64,000 bases of DNA from Burkholderia puraquae. GTDB taxonomy: Bacteria; Pseudomonadota; Gammaproteobacteria; Burkholderiales; Burkholderiaceae. Shown piece after piece: positions 48,863 to 56,769 of the stretch (within the stretch, counting starts at the first letter, position 1; each line of letters begins with the position of its first letter). Under the pieces are notes generated by a model, which was not told the DNA's origin, ran no database searches, and saw only the letters and a list, made by a program, of their open reading frames with translations. Where the stretch lies: NCBI RefSeq assembly GCF_002099195.1, contig NZ_NBYX01000004.1:62064-126063 (forward strand), written 5' to 3'. A program made the translations under genes and the position numbers.

Positions 48863-49818
48863 ATGCGACGACTTCGGCGGCCGCCTACGGCCCGCTCGCC
48901 GGCGCAGACCTCGAGGCCGAACTGGCGCAGGCACGCGTCGCGGACAGCGACGCACGGGATGCGGCGGTTCTCGAACGTGACGGCAGCGCATCCGTCGTTC
49001 CGCTCGCGCGGCGGCGGGCAGGGAGCCCGGCACCCGACGATGCGGTGACGCTGTCGGGCGTCAGCAAGCGCTTCGGCGCACGCACGGTGCTCGACAACGT
49101 CGAGCTCGGCATCGCGCGCGGCAGTTTCGTCGCGATCGTCGGCCGCAGCGGCTGCGGGAAATCGACGCTGCTGCGTCTCGTCGCAGGACTCGAGCAGCCG
49201 AGCAGCGGTGCGCTCGAGACGCGCGCCGAGGGCCGCGGCGTGCTCGATACGCGAATCATGTACCAGGATGCGCGGCTGCTGCCGTGGAAGACCGTGCTGC
49301 AGAACGTGATGCTGGGCCTCGGGCGCGGCGCGCGCGACCAGGCACGCGCGGTACTCGATGAAGTCGGCCTGCTGGAGCGTGCGAATGACTGGCCCGCGCA
49401 ACTGTCGGGCGGCCAGCGGCAGCGCGTCGCATTGGCCCGCGCGCTCGTGCACCGGCCGCAACTGCTGTTGCTCGACGAGCCGCTCGGCGCGCTGGACGCG
49501 CTGACCCGCATCGAGATGCATGCGCTGATCGAGCGCTTGTGGCGCGAACATCGGTTCACGGCGCTGCTCGTCACGCACGACGTGCAGGAGGCCGTCGCGC
49601 TCGGCGACCGCATCCTGCTCATCGAGCAGGGGCGTGTGGCGCTGGATCAGCCGGTGCCGCTCGACCGGCCGCGCGCCCGCGCATCGGCCGCATTTGCGGC
49701 GCTGGAGGATCGCGTGCTGAAACGCGTGCTCGCCGGCGGGTCCGGCGCGGCCGGCCAGGACGCGACGCACGAGGCAGACAACGTTCGACCGGTCGGGCAG
49801 ATCCGCTGGGCCGTTTAA
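48859..49818 (+). CDS. ssuB: Sulfonate ABC transporter ATP-binding protein
   Basis: 319 aa from ATG 48859, overlapping ssuC by 4 bp. An unusually long, weakly structured leader of ~65 residues precedes one ABC domain with Walker [10 protein letters not shown], the Q-loop [14 protein letters not shown], signature [15 protein letters not shown], Walker [13 protein letters not shown] and H-loop [10 protein letters not shown]. The ~45 residues after the domain are variable. It energises SsuC. Confidence 0.95.
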   Translation: MNATTSAAAYGPLAGADLEAELAQARVADSDARDAAVLERDGSASVVPLARRRAGSPAPDDAVTLSGVSKRFGARTVLDNVELGIARGSFVAIVGRSGCGKSTLLRLVAGLEQPSSGALETRAEGRGVLDTRIMYQDARLLPWKTVLQNVMLGLGRGARDQARAVLDEVGLLERANDWPAQLSGGQRQRVALARALVHRPQLLLLDEPLGALDALTRIEMHALIERLWREHRFTALLVTHDVQEAVALGDRILLIEQGRVALDQPVPLDRPRARASAAFAALEDRVLKRVLAGGSGAAGQDATHEADNVRPVGQIRWAV

Positions 49819-49875
49819 ATCCGGGCGGCAACGGCCGCCCGTTCTGAGATCTTTTTCTTCGGAGCGATCAACCTG

Positions 49876-50091
49876 ATGAGCATCACTGCAATCAACGTAC
49901 GTAACCAGTTCAAGGGCAAGGTCAAGGAGATCATTCGCGGCTCCGTGGTCTCCGAGGTCGACGTCGAGACGCCGTTCGGCATCGTCACGTCCGTGATCAC
50001 GACCCGTTCGGTCGACGAACTCGAACTGAAGGTCGGCGCGGAAGTCGTCGCGCTCGTGAAATCGACCGAAGTATCGATCGCGCGCCTCTGA
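49876..50091 (+). CDS. ssuF: SsuF-type TOBE/Mop molybdate-pterin-binding-like protein
   Basis: 71 aa, a single TOBE/Mop domain: INVRNQFKGKVKEIIRGSVV, then VSEVDVETPFGIVTSVITT and VALVKSTEVSIARL. It lies 57 bp after ssuB. In Pseudomonas putida the ssu operon also ends with such a protein, SsuF, so the symbol is used. The family binds oxyanions such as molybdate; its job in sulfonate use is not settled. Confidence 0.92.
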   Translation: MSITAINVRNQFKGKVKEIIRGSVVSEVDVETPFGIVTSVITTRSVDELELKVGAEVVALVKSTEVSIARL

Positions 50092-50233
50092 GCCCGCGCG
50101 TCCTGCGCCGGTGCGGCGCCGCGGGCAACCTGCCCGTTGGCGCCGCCCGGCATTGGCGCAGCGCGTTTGCCTTGGTATTCGACGTCCGGACGAAGTGCTA
50201 GGATGGAGCGACACCGATGCCGGAGGCCAACGC

Positions 50234-50431
50234 ATGACCCCCATCCTTTCTCCCGAAGCCATCGAGGCGCTGAAGTGGATCGACCAGTTCGGTGAAAGCC
50301 GGCCGGTTCCCGCCGCGTTCGACGACGTCGTCTACGCGTTGCTGAACGAGGGGCTGATCTACCAGGCGGCGGGCGACCGGGTCGACCTGACGGCCGATGG
50401 CAAATCCTTTTTATCCGACGAATACGATTGA
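50234..50431 (+). CDS. Small conserved-looking protein, function unknown
   Basis: 65 aa from ATG 50234, which has GGAGG 8 bp upstream. It reads MTPILSPEAIEALKWIDQFG and later FDDVVYALLNEGLIYQAAGD, then VDLTADGKSFLSDEYD, a compact winged-helix-like pattern. It may be a small DNA-binding or adaptor protein. I know no family for it. Confidence 0.75.
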   Translation: MTPILSPEAIEALKWIDQFGESRPVPAAFDDVVYALLNEGLIYQAAGDRVDLTADGKSFLSDEYD

Positions 50432-50486
50432 GCACACGGCACCGGCCGCCCCGGATGGCCGGTGCTGCGTCGCCACGGAGCGTGCG

Positions 50487-50732
50487 ATGGAACCGAGAGG
50501 CAGCGACCTCGGCGATTTCAGCGAGCCGTACCGCGGCTTCGAGATCGAGGTGAAGACCGAGCAGGTCTGGGACGGCGAGCATGCGCACTACCGCGTGCTG
50601 CAGGGCGATGCCGTGCGGATCGACTGGCGGCTCGTCAAGGTCGACGGGATCCTGTTGACCGAACGGCGCGTGATCGAGCGCGTGCTCGACGAGGCGCGGC
50701 GGGCGGTCGATGCGGAGCTGGGCGAGGGGTAG
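50487..50732 (+). CDS. Small protein, function unknown
   Basis: 81 aa from ATG 50487. It reads SEPYRGFEIEVKTEQVWDGE, then YRVLQGDAVRIDWRLVKVDG and an Arg/Glu-rich helix ERRVIERVLDEARRAVDAEL. This beta-then-helix layout with alternating charges looks like a folded cytoplasmic protein. It follows the previous small gene by ~55 bp. No family is recognised. Confidence 0.7.
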   Translation: MEPRGSDLGDFSEPYRGFEIEVKTEQVWDGEHAHYRVLQGDAVRIDWRLVKVDGILLTERRVIERVLDEARRAVDAELGEG

Positions 50733-50814
50733 CCTGCGTGCCGGGCAGGTACGGCCCGTCTTGCGGTAAAATGCCGGGTTGTTTCCGCGCCGCCTGGCCT
50801 GTTGCCCGAAATCC

Positions 50815-51849
50815 ATGTCCGTACCGTCTTCGCTTCCTCCCCGCCGCGTATCCGTCGCGCCCATGCTCGACTGGACCGACCGCCATTGCCGGTCGTTCCA
50901 CCGTACGCTGACGCGCGATACGTGGCTGTATACGGAGATGATCACGACGGGCGCGCTGTTGTTCGGCGATGCCCAGCGGCATCTCGCGTTCACGCCGAAT
51001 GAATCGCCGGTCGCGCTGCAACTGGGCGGCAGCGAGCGCGACGATCTCGCGCGCGCCGCGAAACTCGGCGAGCAGTGGGGTTACGACGAAATCAACCTGA
51101 ATTGCGGATGCCCGTCCGAGCGCGTGCAGCGCGGCGCGTTCGGCGCGTGCCTGATGAACGAGCCGCAACTCGTCGCCGACTGCGTGAAGGCGATGAGCGA
51201 TGCGGTGTCGGTGCCGGTCACGGTCAAGCACCGGATCGGTGTCGACGCGGTAGACGACTACGCGTTCGTGCGCGACTTCGTTGGCACGGTGGCCGAGGCT
51301 GGCTGCAAAACGTTCGTCGTGCATGCGCGCAATGCGATCCTGAAGGGGTTGTCGCCGAAGGAGAATCGCGAGATTCCGCCGCTCAAGTACGACTATGCGT
51401 ATCAATTGAAGCGCGATTTTCCGTCGCTCGAGATCGTCATCAACGGCGGCATCACGACGCTCGACGAGGTTGCGCAGCATCTCGAGCATGTCGACGGCGT
51501 GATGCTCGGCCGCGAGGCGTATCACAATCCGTACGTGCTCGCGGAGGTCGATGCGCGCTTCTACGGGGTGACTGCAGCGGTGCCGACGCGCGAAGAGGCC
51601 GAGGCGAAGCTGATCGAGTACTGCGCGGCCGAACTGAAGCGCGGAACCTACCTCGGCGCGATCGTGCGGCACGCGCTCGGACTGTATCGCGGCATGCCCG
51701 GCGCACGCGGCTGGCGTCGTGTGCTGTCCGACAACAAGAAGCTTGCACGTGCTGATCTGGCCGTGTTCGACGAGGCGCGCGCGCATCTGAACGAGGCCGA
51801 AGAAGCTTTTGAAAAAAAAGCTTTGCAAGATTCAAAAGTGTTCGTATAA
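50815..51849 (+). CDS. dusA: tRNA-dihydrouridine(20/20a) synthase DusA
   Basis: 344 aa from ATG 50815. A TIM-barrel flavoenzyme with VSVAPMLDWTDRHCRSFHR at the start, the catalytic-Cys motif NLNCGCPSERVQRGAFGACL, VKHRIGVDAVDDY, and the FMN phosphate loop INGGITTLDEVAQHLEHVDG; GVMLGREAYHNPY follows. It reduces uridines in the tRNA D-loop. The last codons are very A-rich, and the stop TAA (51847-51849) lies inside the -10 box of the tRNA-His promoter. Confidence 0.96.
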   Translation: MSVPSSLPPRRVSVAPMLDWTDRHCRSFHRTLTRDTWLYTEMITTGALLFGDAQRHLAFTPNESPVALQLGGSERDDLARAAKLGEQWGYDEINLNCGCPSERVQRGAFGACLMNEPQLVADCVKAMSDAVSVPVTVKHRIGVDAVDDYAFVRDFVGTVAEAGCKTFVVHARNAILKGLSPKENREIPPLKYDYAYQLKRDFPSLEIVINGGITTLDEVAQHLEHVDGVMLGREAYHNPYVLAEVDARFYGVTAAVPTREEAEAKLIEYCAAELKRGTYLGAIVRHALGLYRGMPGARGWRRVLSDNKKLARADLAVFDEARAHLNEAEEAFEKKALQDSKVFV

Positions 51850-51850
51850 T
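51823..51850 (+). promoter_or_regulatory. Promoter of tRNA-His inside the end of dusA
   Basis: TTGCAA (51823-51828) and a perfect TATAAT (51845-51850) are spaced by 16 bp. The -10 hexamer overlaps the dusA stop codon. Confidence 0.8.
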
Positions 51851-51892
51851 CTTGTTCTTCGCTGCTGAAACACAAAAGCAGCGAAGAACAAG
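51851..51892 (+). repeat. Perfect 16-bp inverted repeat in the tRNA-His leader
   Basis: CTTGTTCTTCGCTGCT and AGCAGCGAAGAACAAG are exact complements with a 10-nt loop. No U-tract follows, so it is not a standard terminator. It lies 14 bp before the tRNA-His 5' end and directly after the -10 box. Confidence 0.9.
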
Positions 51893-51906
51893 AAGCAGTA
51901 ACAGTG

Positions 51907-51982
51907 GTGGCTGTAGCTCAGTTGGTAGAGTCCAGGATTGTGATTCCTGTCGTCGTGGGTTCGAGTCCCATCAGCCACCCCA
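51907..51982 (+). tRNA. tRNA-His(GTG)
   Basis: 76 nt with encoded CCA. The acceptor GTGGCTG/CAGCCAC is followed by discriminator C73, and the base before the 5' end is G, matching the G-1 identity element. The anticodon loop is ATTGTGATT (GTG), and the T arm holds GGGTTCGAGTCCC. Confidence 0.97.
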
Positions 51983-52009
51983 AAGAATTCCAAGCGGTAC
52001 AAGTAGTTA

Positions 52010-52047
52010 AAAACGGCACTGTCCCAAAAGACAGTGCCGTTTTTGTT
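52010..52047 (+). terminator. Terminator after tRNA-His
   Basis: 14-bp stem AAAACGGCACTGTC/GACAGTGCCGTTTT with a short loop, then TTGTTTT. A second hairpin without U-tract (TGTCATTCC/GGAATGACA, 52049-52073) lies next to it. Confidence 0.9.
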
Positions 52048-52257
52048 TTGTCATTCCAAAATTGGGAATGACATACCTCTTCGCTTTACGATCTTCGTTC
52101 GATCCTGGTGCCTTCCGCGCATTCGACCCGCAACACGACGCTCCAGTCTCTGTTCCGCAAAGAAAGACTTGGTCGAAGCGAGAAAATCCCGGGCGAACCG
52201 AAACGAAGCAACGACGTCCTCGGCAACGAACAACGTCCCTATACGCCCAACCCGTCC

Positions 52258-52776
52258 TCACCGATCGACCACGTTGCTCGCGATCCCCGCCTGGACTGTT
52301 CGAGCGTTTCGAAAAACCACCCACGACCACAGAGCGCCGCCAGCCACCTTGGCGATGAACTGCAACGCAGCGATCGTCGGAAACACAGTCCCGAACGCAA
52401 TCAGCGGAAAGATGATGGAGTCGACAGCCGCACCCGCGACGTTCGCACCGTTTGCGCGCGCCAGTATCGGAAAGCGGCGTGCGAGTTGAAACACGATTGC
52501 ACTTGCTACGGCTGCCGAACCGAACGCCACCAGAGACGCGAGGGCGATCTCCTTGGCAGCGGGGTTGAGCGCGTAACTGACGACGCCGGCGGCCGCGATC
52601 AACGCAAACATCCGTGACCAAAGCGCGCGGCCGCGCCAGTCCAGGTGGAGCCGGTCCCGAATCGCGAGATCCAGTCCGATCAGAAGGAACGCGATGATCG
52701 GAGTAGCAGCCGGGCCGAAATGAGCGACCATCAGGTTCGCGACAGCGACTGCTGCGATATAGATCAAGACGTACAT
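52258..52776 (-). CDS. VUT-family membrane transporter (queuosine-precursor type)
   Basis: 172 aa from ATG 52776 (MYVLIYIAAVAVANLMV). Five to six membrane segments carry the VUT pattern TPIIAFLLIGLDLAIRDRLH, ARANGANVAGAAVDSIIFPL and IAFGTVFPTIAALQFIAKV. Shorter VUT proteins like this occur on phages and mobile regions as preQ0/preQ1 or vitamin transporters. It is placed right after tRNA-His. The substrate is inferred from the family. Confidence 0.85.
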   Translation of the reverse strand: MYVLIYIAAVAVANLMVAHFGPAATPIIAFLLIGLDLAIRDRLHLDWRGRALWSRMFALIAAAGVVSYALNPAAKEIALASLVAFGSAAVASAIVFQLARRFPILARANGANVAGAAVDSIIFPLIAFGTVFPTIAALQFIAKVAGGALWSWVVFRNARTVQAGIASNVVDR

Positions 52777-53263
52777 GATTCCCCTGCAGTAAAGAGTGCG
52801 CGCTGCGTCAATCCGGAGCCGAAGTTTGCCATACATGGCCGATTAAACGGTCGGGTACCCCGCTACTCGCACGCCCGGGCGAACTGCGAACGATTGGCGG
52901 AAAGCCAGGGTTGGGAGCGACAGGATATCGTCACTGTGCAGCCGGTTTCCATCAAAGCATCTTCGACGCGGGATTGTATGGCCGTATCCGGTCGACGTGA
53001 TGTTGCGAAGTTACCTTTCCGGGCTCAGGTTCGCGCTCCCGGTGCCGTTATCTTCCCTGAACAGCCCTCGTGCCTCGAATGCTGATCCGTTTTCTTGCCT
53101 GCTCGCGTCCCGCGTGAGCAGGCTTTTTTCGTTTATGGCCGTCCTTTACCGCCTGAGTGGCGGAATGAGACAGGGATTTGGCATGAACCGACAACGTGCA
53201 ACAGTCTTACATTGGAGTAATGTATCGACTTCCTCGTGCCCTCATGCTTTGCAGGGCCGTTCG
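52777..53263. other. Gene-poor stretch with an orphan + strand terminator
   Basis: No convincing protein frame; the open frames here are low in protein-like composition. A clear terminator (53098-53128) ends an unknown + strand transcript, and a second one follows at 53264-53299. See the findings for the small-RNA interpretation. Confidence 0.5.
53098..53128 (+). terminator. Orphan rho-independent terminator 1
   Basis: CCTGCTCGCG-TCC-CGCGTGAGCAGG forms a long stem (one mismatch) followed by TTTTTT. No gene on the + strand upstream explains it. Confidence 0.8.
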
Positions 53264-53299
53264 ATCCCGATAACCAATTACGGTATCGGGATTTTTTTT
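53264..53299 (+). terminator. Orphan rho-independent terminator 2
   Basis: ATCCCGATA and TATCGGGAT are exact 9-bp arms followed by eight T. The + strand between it and terminator 1 has no clear gene. Confidence 0.8.
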
Positions 53300-53694
53300 G
53301 CCGGCATCCCGTTGCACTGGCAACGAGTTGAAGCGGTGCCCGACGGGCAGGTGCTGACGCGATCGCGTCCGGCGTGAAGGATGCGAGCGCCTGCGAACGT
53401 CACGAGCCAGGGTCCGGCGACGGCGCATGCAAGGTACGCGACGATAACGTGTGCGGGGCGACGCCGTGAAAATAGACCGTCGCCGAGCACCGCGAACAGA
53501 ATGGGCGGCCCGAACAGATACGCGAACAGGTCGACGATGGCGTGTATCGTTGCCGCGCAAACATCGATGCTGCTACCGCAGGAACCGGCCGGCGGCACGC
53601 ACAACCGGTCGAACGCGACACGCAGGCGGCGGTCGATCGCGGCCCACGCGATCACGCTGATGATGCCCGCGATCGCAAATCCGATCGTTCCCAA
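53278..53694 (-). CDS. Possible small membrane protein
   Basis: About 138 aa if TTG 53694 is used; there is no ATG in a suitable place. Three hydrophobic segments are visible: LGTIGFAIAGIISVIAWAAI, AIVDLFAYLFGPPILFAVLG and VIVAYLACAVAGPWLVTFAG. The membrane pattern is too regular for chance, but the start is uncertain and the C-terminus runs into orphan terminator 2. No family is recognised. It overlaps the end of the next small frame on the same strand. Confidence 0.35.
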   Translation of the reverse strand: MGTIGFAIAGIISVIAWAAIDRRLRVAFDRLCVPPAGSCGSSIDVCAATIHAIVDLFAYLFGPPILFAVLGDGLFSRRRPAHVIVAYLACAVAGPWLVTFAGARILHAGRDRVSTCPSGTASTRCQCNGMPAKKIPIP

Positions 53695-53828
53695 AAGACG
53701 CCGGCTCGTTTGATTTCCCCAAGGTTCATTTTTCCGTCTTCCCGGGGCAGGCCGACACAGTATCGTTCGAGCGCGGCGACGTTGAGCTTTGCATGCCGCC
53801 ACGCGCGGTATATTTCGCGACGAGACAT
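53652..53828 (-). CDS. Possible small protein divergent from a GNAT gene
   Basis: 58 aa from ATG 53828: MSRREIYRAWRHAKLNVAAL, then ERYCVGLPREDGKMNLGEIK and RAGVFWERS. The composition is protein-like with no low-complexity bias. It would be divergent from the GNAT gene at 53865. There is no clear ribosome site, so it is listed with low confidence. Confidence 0.35.
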   Translation of the reverse strand: MSRREIYRAWRHAKLNVAALERYCVGLPREDGKMNLGEIKRAGVFWERSDLRSRASSA

Positions 53829-53864
53829 CCCGATCACGAGAACAGGCGGAAGGAGTGACCACCG

Positions 53865-54380
53865 ATGACGGAAACCCGGGCTACGCTGCGTGCCGCGACA
53901 GCGCAAGACGCAAACCACATCGCTCGCCTGCACACGCTGAGCTGGCAAACGGCATACAACCACATCCTGCCGGCGGCTTACCTGTCCGACGAGGTGCCGG
54001 CGGAACACGCGATCCGGTGGCGGCAATATCTCGATCGCAATGAAACAGAGTGGGGCCTGGTTCTGATCGCCGAGGTGGACGGTGTGCCCGTGGGCTTCGT
54101 CAGTGCCGAGCGCCCCGTCGATCCGGCGCTCGGCGTGTTGCTCGACTGCCTGCACGTCCATCCTTCGCATCACGGAATCGGCACGGGCAAGCGCATGATC
54201 GAAGCCGTTCGCGCTTGGGCGCGAACGCTCGGCGCGGACAAGGTCCACCTGAAGGTGCTGGATGGCAACGAACGCGCGATCGGCTTCTATGAGCACAACG
54301 GCTGGCAACGGGCGGGTATCGAAACGAGCCGCATCGGCCACACGGAGGTCACCGACCGGATCTACGCGATACAGGCGTAG
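53865..54380 (+). CDS. GNAT-family N-acetyltransferase
   Basis: 171 aa from ATG 53865 with GGAAGGAG 10 bp upstream. The typical GNAT order is RAATAQDANHIARLHTLSWQ, then the acetyl-CoA loop VHPSHHGIGTGKRMIEAVRA and HLKVLDGNERAIGFYEHNGW. It is related to small-molecule acetyltransferases such as the RimI/PhnO branch; the substrate is unknown. Confidence 0.92.
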   Translation: MTETRATLRAATAQDANHIARLHTLSWQTAYNHILPAAYLSDEVPAEHAIRWRQYLDRNETEWGLVLIAEVDGVPVGFVSAERPVDPALGVLLDCLHVHPSHHGIGTGKRMIEAVRAWARTLGADKVHLKVLDGNERAIGFYEHNGWQRAGIETSRIGHTEVTDRIYAIQA

Positions 54381-54455
54381 CGGCTTGGCGACATTCGAGC
54401 GAACGGTCGCATGATGTGCGGCCATCGCCGGGCGAAAATCGAACGTATTCGACCA

Positions 54456-54920
54456 TTACTCGCCGCAGTACCGCACGAGCAGATCGGCTTCCGTCTCGTG
54501 CACCTCGACGGGCAGGGTCGTTGCGCCTGCATGGGCCAGGTAGCGCGCGCGATGCTGGCCGTTGCGGAACGACGCCACGCCGACTTTCGACAGGCCGGGG
54601 ATGCCGAGCAGCGTTCGCGTTCTCGTCTCGCGAAACGTGATGTACGGCATGTCCGGAATCCTGTCCTGCTCAGGATCGAGGAATTCGCGAATGCCCGCGG
54701 CTTTTCCAGGGGCCCAGTACAGAACAGGCGGCAGCACGTAGTCCGTCGTGTCTCGGTCGGCGCATGCCAGCAGTTTCTTCAGGTCGATCGTCACGACCCG
54801 GTGTCGTGTATCGTCGGGCGAGAATATCCGCTTGAGGTGCGTATATGCATAGGGGGCGTGCCCGGGAAGCTGGACAATCCAGACTTCTACACCATTCTGT
54901 TGTGCGTGGGCGAGTGCCAT
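54456..54920 (-). CDS. ParB/sulfiredoxin-fold protein, possibly fertility-inhibition-factor-like
   Basis: 154 aa from ATG 54920 (MALAHAQQNGVEVWIVQLPG). It contains HLKRIFSPDDTRHRVVTIDL, LLACADRDTTDYVLPPVL and near the end VASFRNGQHRARYLAHAGAT followed by TLPVEV. The last part resembles the ParB-like GxHR...PV box that binds CTP/ATP in that fold. I associate this family with proteins annotated as plasmid fertility inhibition factors, but that is memory and not certain. It is monocistronic. Confidence 0.75.
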   Translation of the reverse strand: MALAHAQQNGVEVWIVQLPGHAPYAYTHLKRIFSPDDTRHRVVTIDLKKLLACADRDTTDYVLPPVLYWAPGKAAGIREFLDPEQDRIPDMPYITFRETRTRTLLGIPGLSKVGVASFRNGQHRARYLAHAGATTLPVEVHETEADLLVRYCGE

Positions 54921-55243
54921 TGTTTCCTCTGGTGTTGCAAACGGTCGTCTTGGCCGGAGTTTAGCAGTGCGATTACAACAGCGAAGCAGGGCAGTAACCG
55001 GAACACGAAAACGGAGCGACTCGCAGCAGAACCTGAACCGCGAGCGAAAGCGCAGAGAGAAACGGTGGGGCAATCGAATGCGGTCATGTGTCGGCGATCG
55101 ATATCGACAGGCCACGAGAATATCGCGATACTGCCAGCGGGAATGACGCACCGCGCGAATTTCATCGAAGATTCACACAGTGTCGCGAAACCCGGCGCGC
55201 GGTCATCATAAGAACAGAGAGGGCAGATTGACCGGAGAAAGCC
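54921..55243. other. Divergent intergenic region
   Basis: 323 bp between the ParB-fold gene (-) and the unknown 133-aa gene (+). I see no gene, strong hairpin or repeat; it should hold the promoters of both. Confidence 0.5.
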
Positions 55244-55645
55244 ATGTCGTCGAAACTTGAGATCGAGTATCTCGATTACTGTTTCACCGCGACCCTCGAA
55301 ATCAGGGCGTCCGGTCGGACAGGCGTTGTCGATTGGCATCTCGAATCCGATTCGCGAAACAAGACGCTTGCATGGATCGTGTTCGACCGCTTTCTCGAGC
55401 GGAACGATTTCGTCGATGAAGAGGATGCGCGTGCCAATATTGTCGACTGGCTGGAGCGGCTGGCCGATCCGAGATCCGGTGCGTCGGTCGAAATAGCGAA
55501 GTCGAGCGCGGTTGCGGCGGGGGCGGTGGCGACGGCGACGGGCGCATCGACCGCATCGACTGCCGAAATCGTCGGCGAAACCGTCATTGACATCGCCAGC
55601 GATCTCGACTGGATCGAGATGGTCGCGGATTGGCTTTTCAGCTGA
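55244..55645 (+). CDS. Unknown acidic protein
   Basis: 133 aa from ATG 55244 with GGAG 9 bp upstream. The N-terminal part reads SKLEIEYLDYCFTATLEIRA and WHLESDSRNKTLAWIVFDRF, a beta-rich acidic domain. After residue ~85 an Ala/Thr/Ser-rich hydrophobic stretch (AVAAGAVATATGASTASTAE) leads to an acidic end with DWIEMVADWLFS. No family is recognised. Small acidic single genes like this are often immunity proteins, but nothing here proves that. Confidence 0.7.
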   Translation: MSSKLEIEYLDYCFTATLEIRASGRTGVVDWHLESDSRNKTLAWIVFDRFLERNDFVDEEDARANIVDWLERLADPRSGASVEIAKSSAVAAGAVATATGASTASTAEIVGETVIDIASDLDWIEMVADWLFS

Positions 55646-55856
55646 CCGGCTTGATGGCGAAGCCGGGTTGTCACGACGCAAGTTCTTGTGTTCGCGAAAC
55701 GCGGTTTCGAAAAAGTCGGCACATAAAAATGAAGCCCGAATCGGGTTGCTCAGGAAAAATAGAATAAACCTGCTTTGACAATATCCGCGACTTACCGGAA
55801 ACTGGGCCCGGGCCTGAAAATATCCGATTGAATTAAAACAAAATAAAATTCCAGAC

Positions 55857-56481
55857 ATGAAAAGAAGAACGCTGCTGACGGCGGGCGCGATCATTGTCGC
55901 TACCGGTGTGGCCGGCTGCACTGCAATGCTGTTCGAAGGCAGCAGATACGAAGAGACAGTCGACCGATTTCTCGTCAGCGAGGACGGCAAGAAATTCGTC
56001 GTGCTCGGCAAGAAATATCACTACATCTTCGCTATGCCCGAGCATCTCGGCGCCGTGCTGGCATCGCCATGCCGCAAATCGATCAACGCGTCGCTTTATG
56101 GGTTCGTCGCACAGGGCAGCAAGATTTCGGGCAAGTTTTCGCTCCAGCTCCGTCGCGCGGACATGACCGACGAGGACTGGGATCGCGCGCGGGAGGATGG
56201 TTTCATGAAGCACGGAAGCAGCCCTCTGGAAATGGAGGGCGCGCCGGCCTTCGCGCGATCTGGCCGATGGCTTTGCGCAGGGCAAGACGTGGTCGTCGTT
56301 TGCGCATTCGTACAAGATTCAGGTCGCCGACCGCATCACGACGGCGGGCAAGGCCGTGCGCGTGTTCGCGACGCCCATCACGCTTGCGACCGACGGCGGG
56401 ATGATGATCGGGGCAGTGGTGCTGTCGCCCGTCATCGTGGTGATGCTCGCGCCGGTCGCGGGCGTTGCGCTCGGGCCATGA
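55857..56481 (+). pseudogene. Frameshifted lipoprotein gene
   Basis: The N-terminal ~130 codons start at ATG 55857 with a lipoprotein signal (TGVAGC lipobox) and read well up to about 56250 (..SSPLEMEGAPAF). From 56254 the protein-like sequence continues in the next frame: RDLADGFAQGKTWSSFAHSY, then ITTAGKAVRVFATPITLATD and a hydrophobic end MMIGAVVLSPVIVVMLAPVA, stopping at 56479-56481. The break lies in a TTCGCGCGAT run, as expected from loss of one GC unit or gain of one base. It may be a true mutation or a sequence error. The joined product would be ~208 aa; the family is unknown. Confidence 0.7.
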
Positions 56482-56539
56482 CGCGATCCGCGCGGCACGC
56501 GAGCGTGCCGGTTGCCGCGGCATTGTCACCAAAGGGTGA

Positions 56540-56651
56540 GTTGCCGCACAGATCGTTGTGCGGCCCGCGCTCACAATTTGGCCGGTTGACCGTTCTTCCC
56601 CGGCCCGGTCAACTGTTTCCCCGCTCGCTCGCGCAGGAGCGGGGGCTTTTT
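56540..56651 (+). ncRNA. Candidate small RNA A
   Basis: Three hairpins follow each other: GCCGCAC/GTGCGGC (56543-56564), GTTGACCG/CGGTCAAC (56585-56613) and a terminator CCCCGCTC/GAGCGGGG with TTTTT (56619-56651). The hairpins may instead be the 3' end of the frameshifted lipoprotein mRNA, which ends ~60 bp upstream. Confidence 0.4.
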
Positions 56652-56769
56652 GCCCGTCCGACGCCGGAAGGCTGCGTCGGCGGAACCGGACAGGCGTTCG
56701 GCGGGCGGCGCAATCGCACCGGTTGCGCGCCCCGGCATCCGTTCGCCTGATCCGCGCGAATCGCTTTCC

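Noticed and set aside
52049..52073. Perfect hairpin TGTCATTCC/GGAATGACA as a second terminator
   Set aside because: No U-tract follows on either strand.
52051..52233. 60-aa minus-strand frame between VUT and the tRNA-His terminator
   Set aside because: Starts with TTG, no ribosome site, and its end overlaps a hairpin; some protein-like look, but not enough to call.
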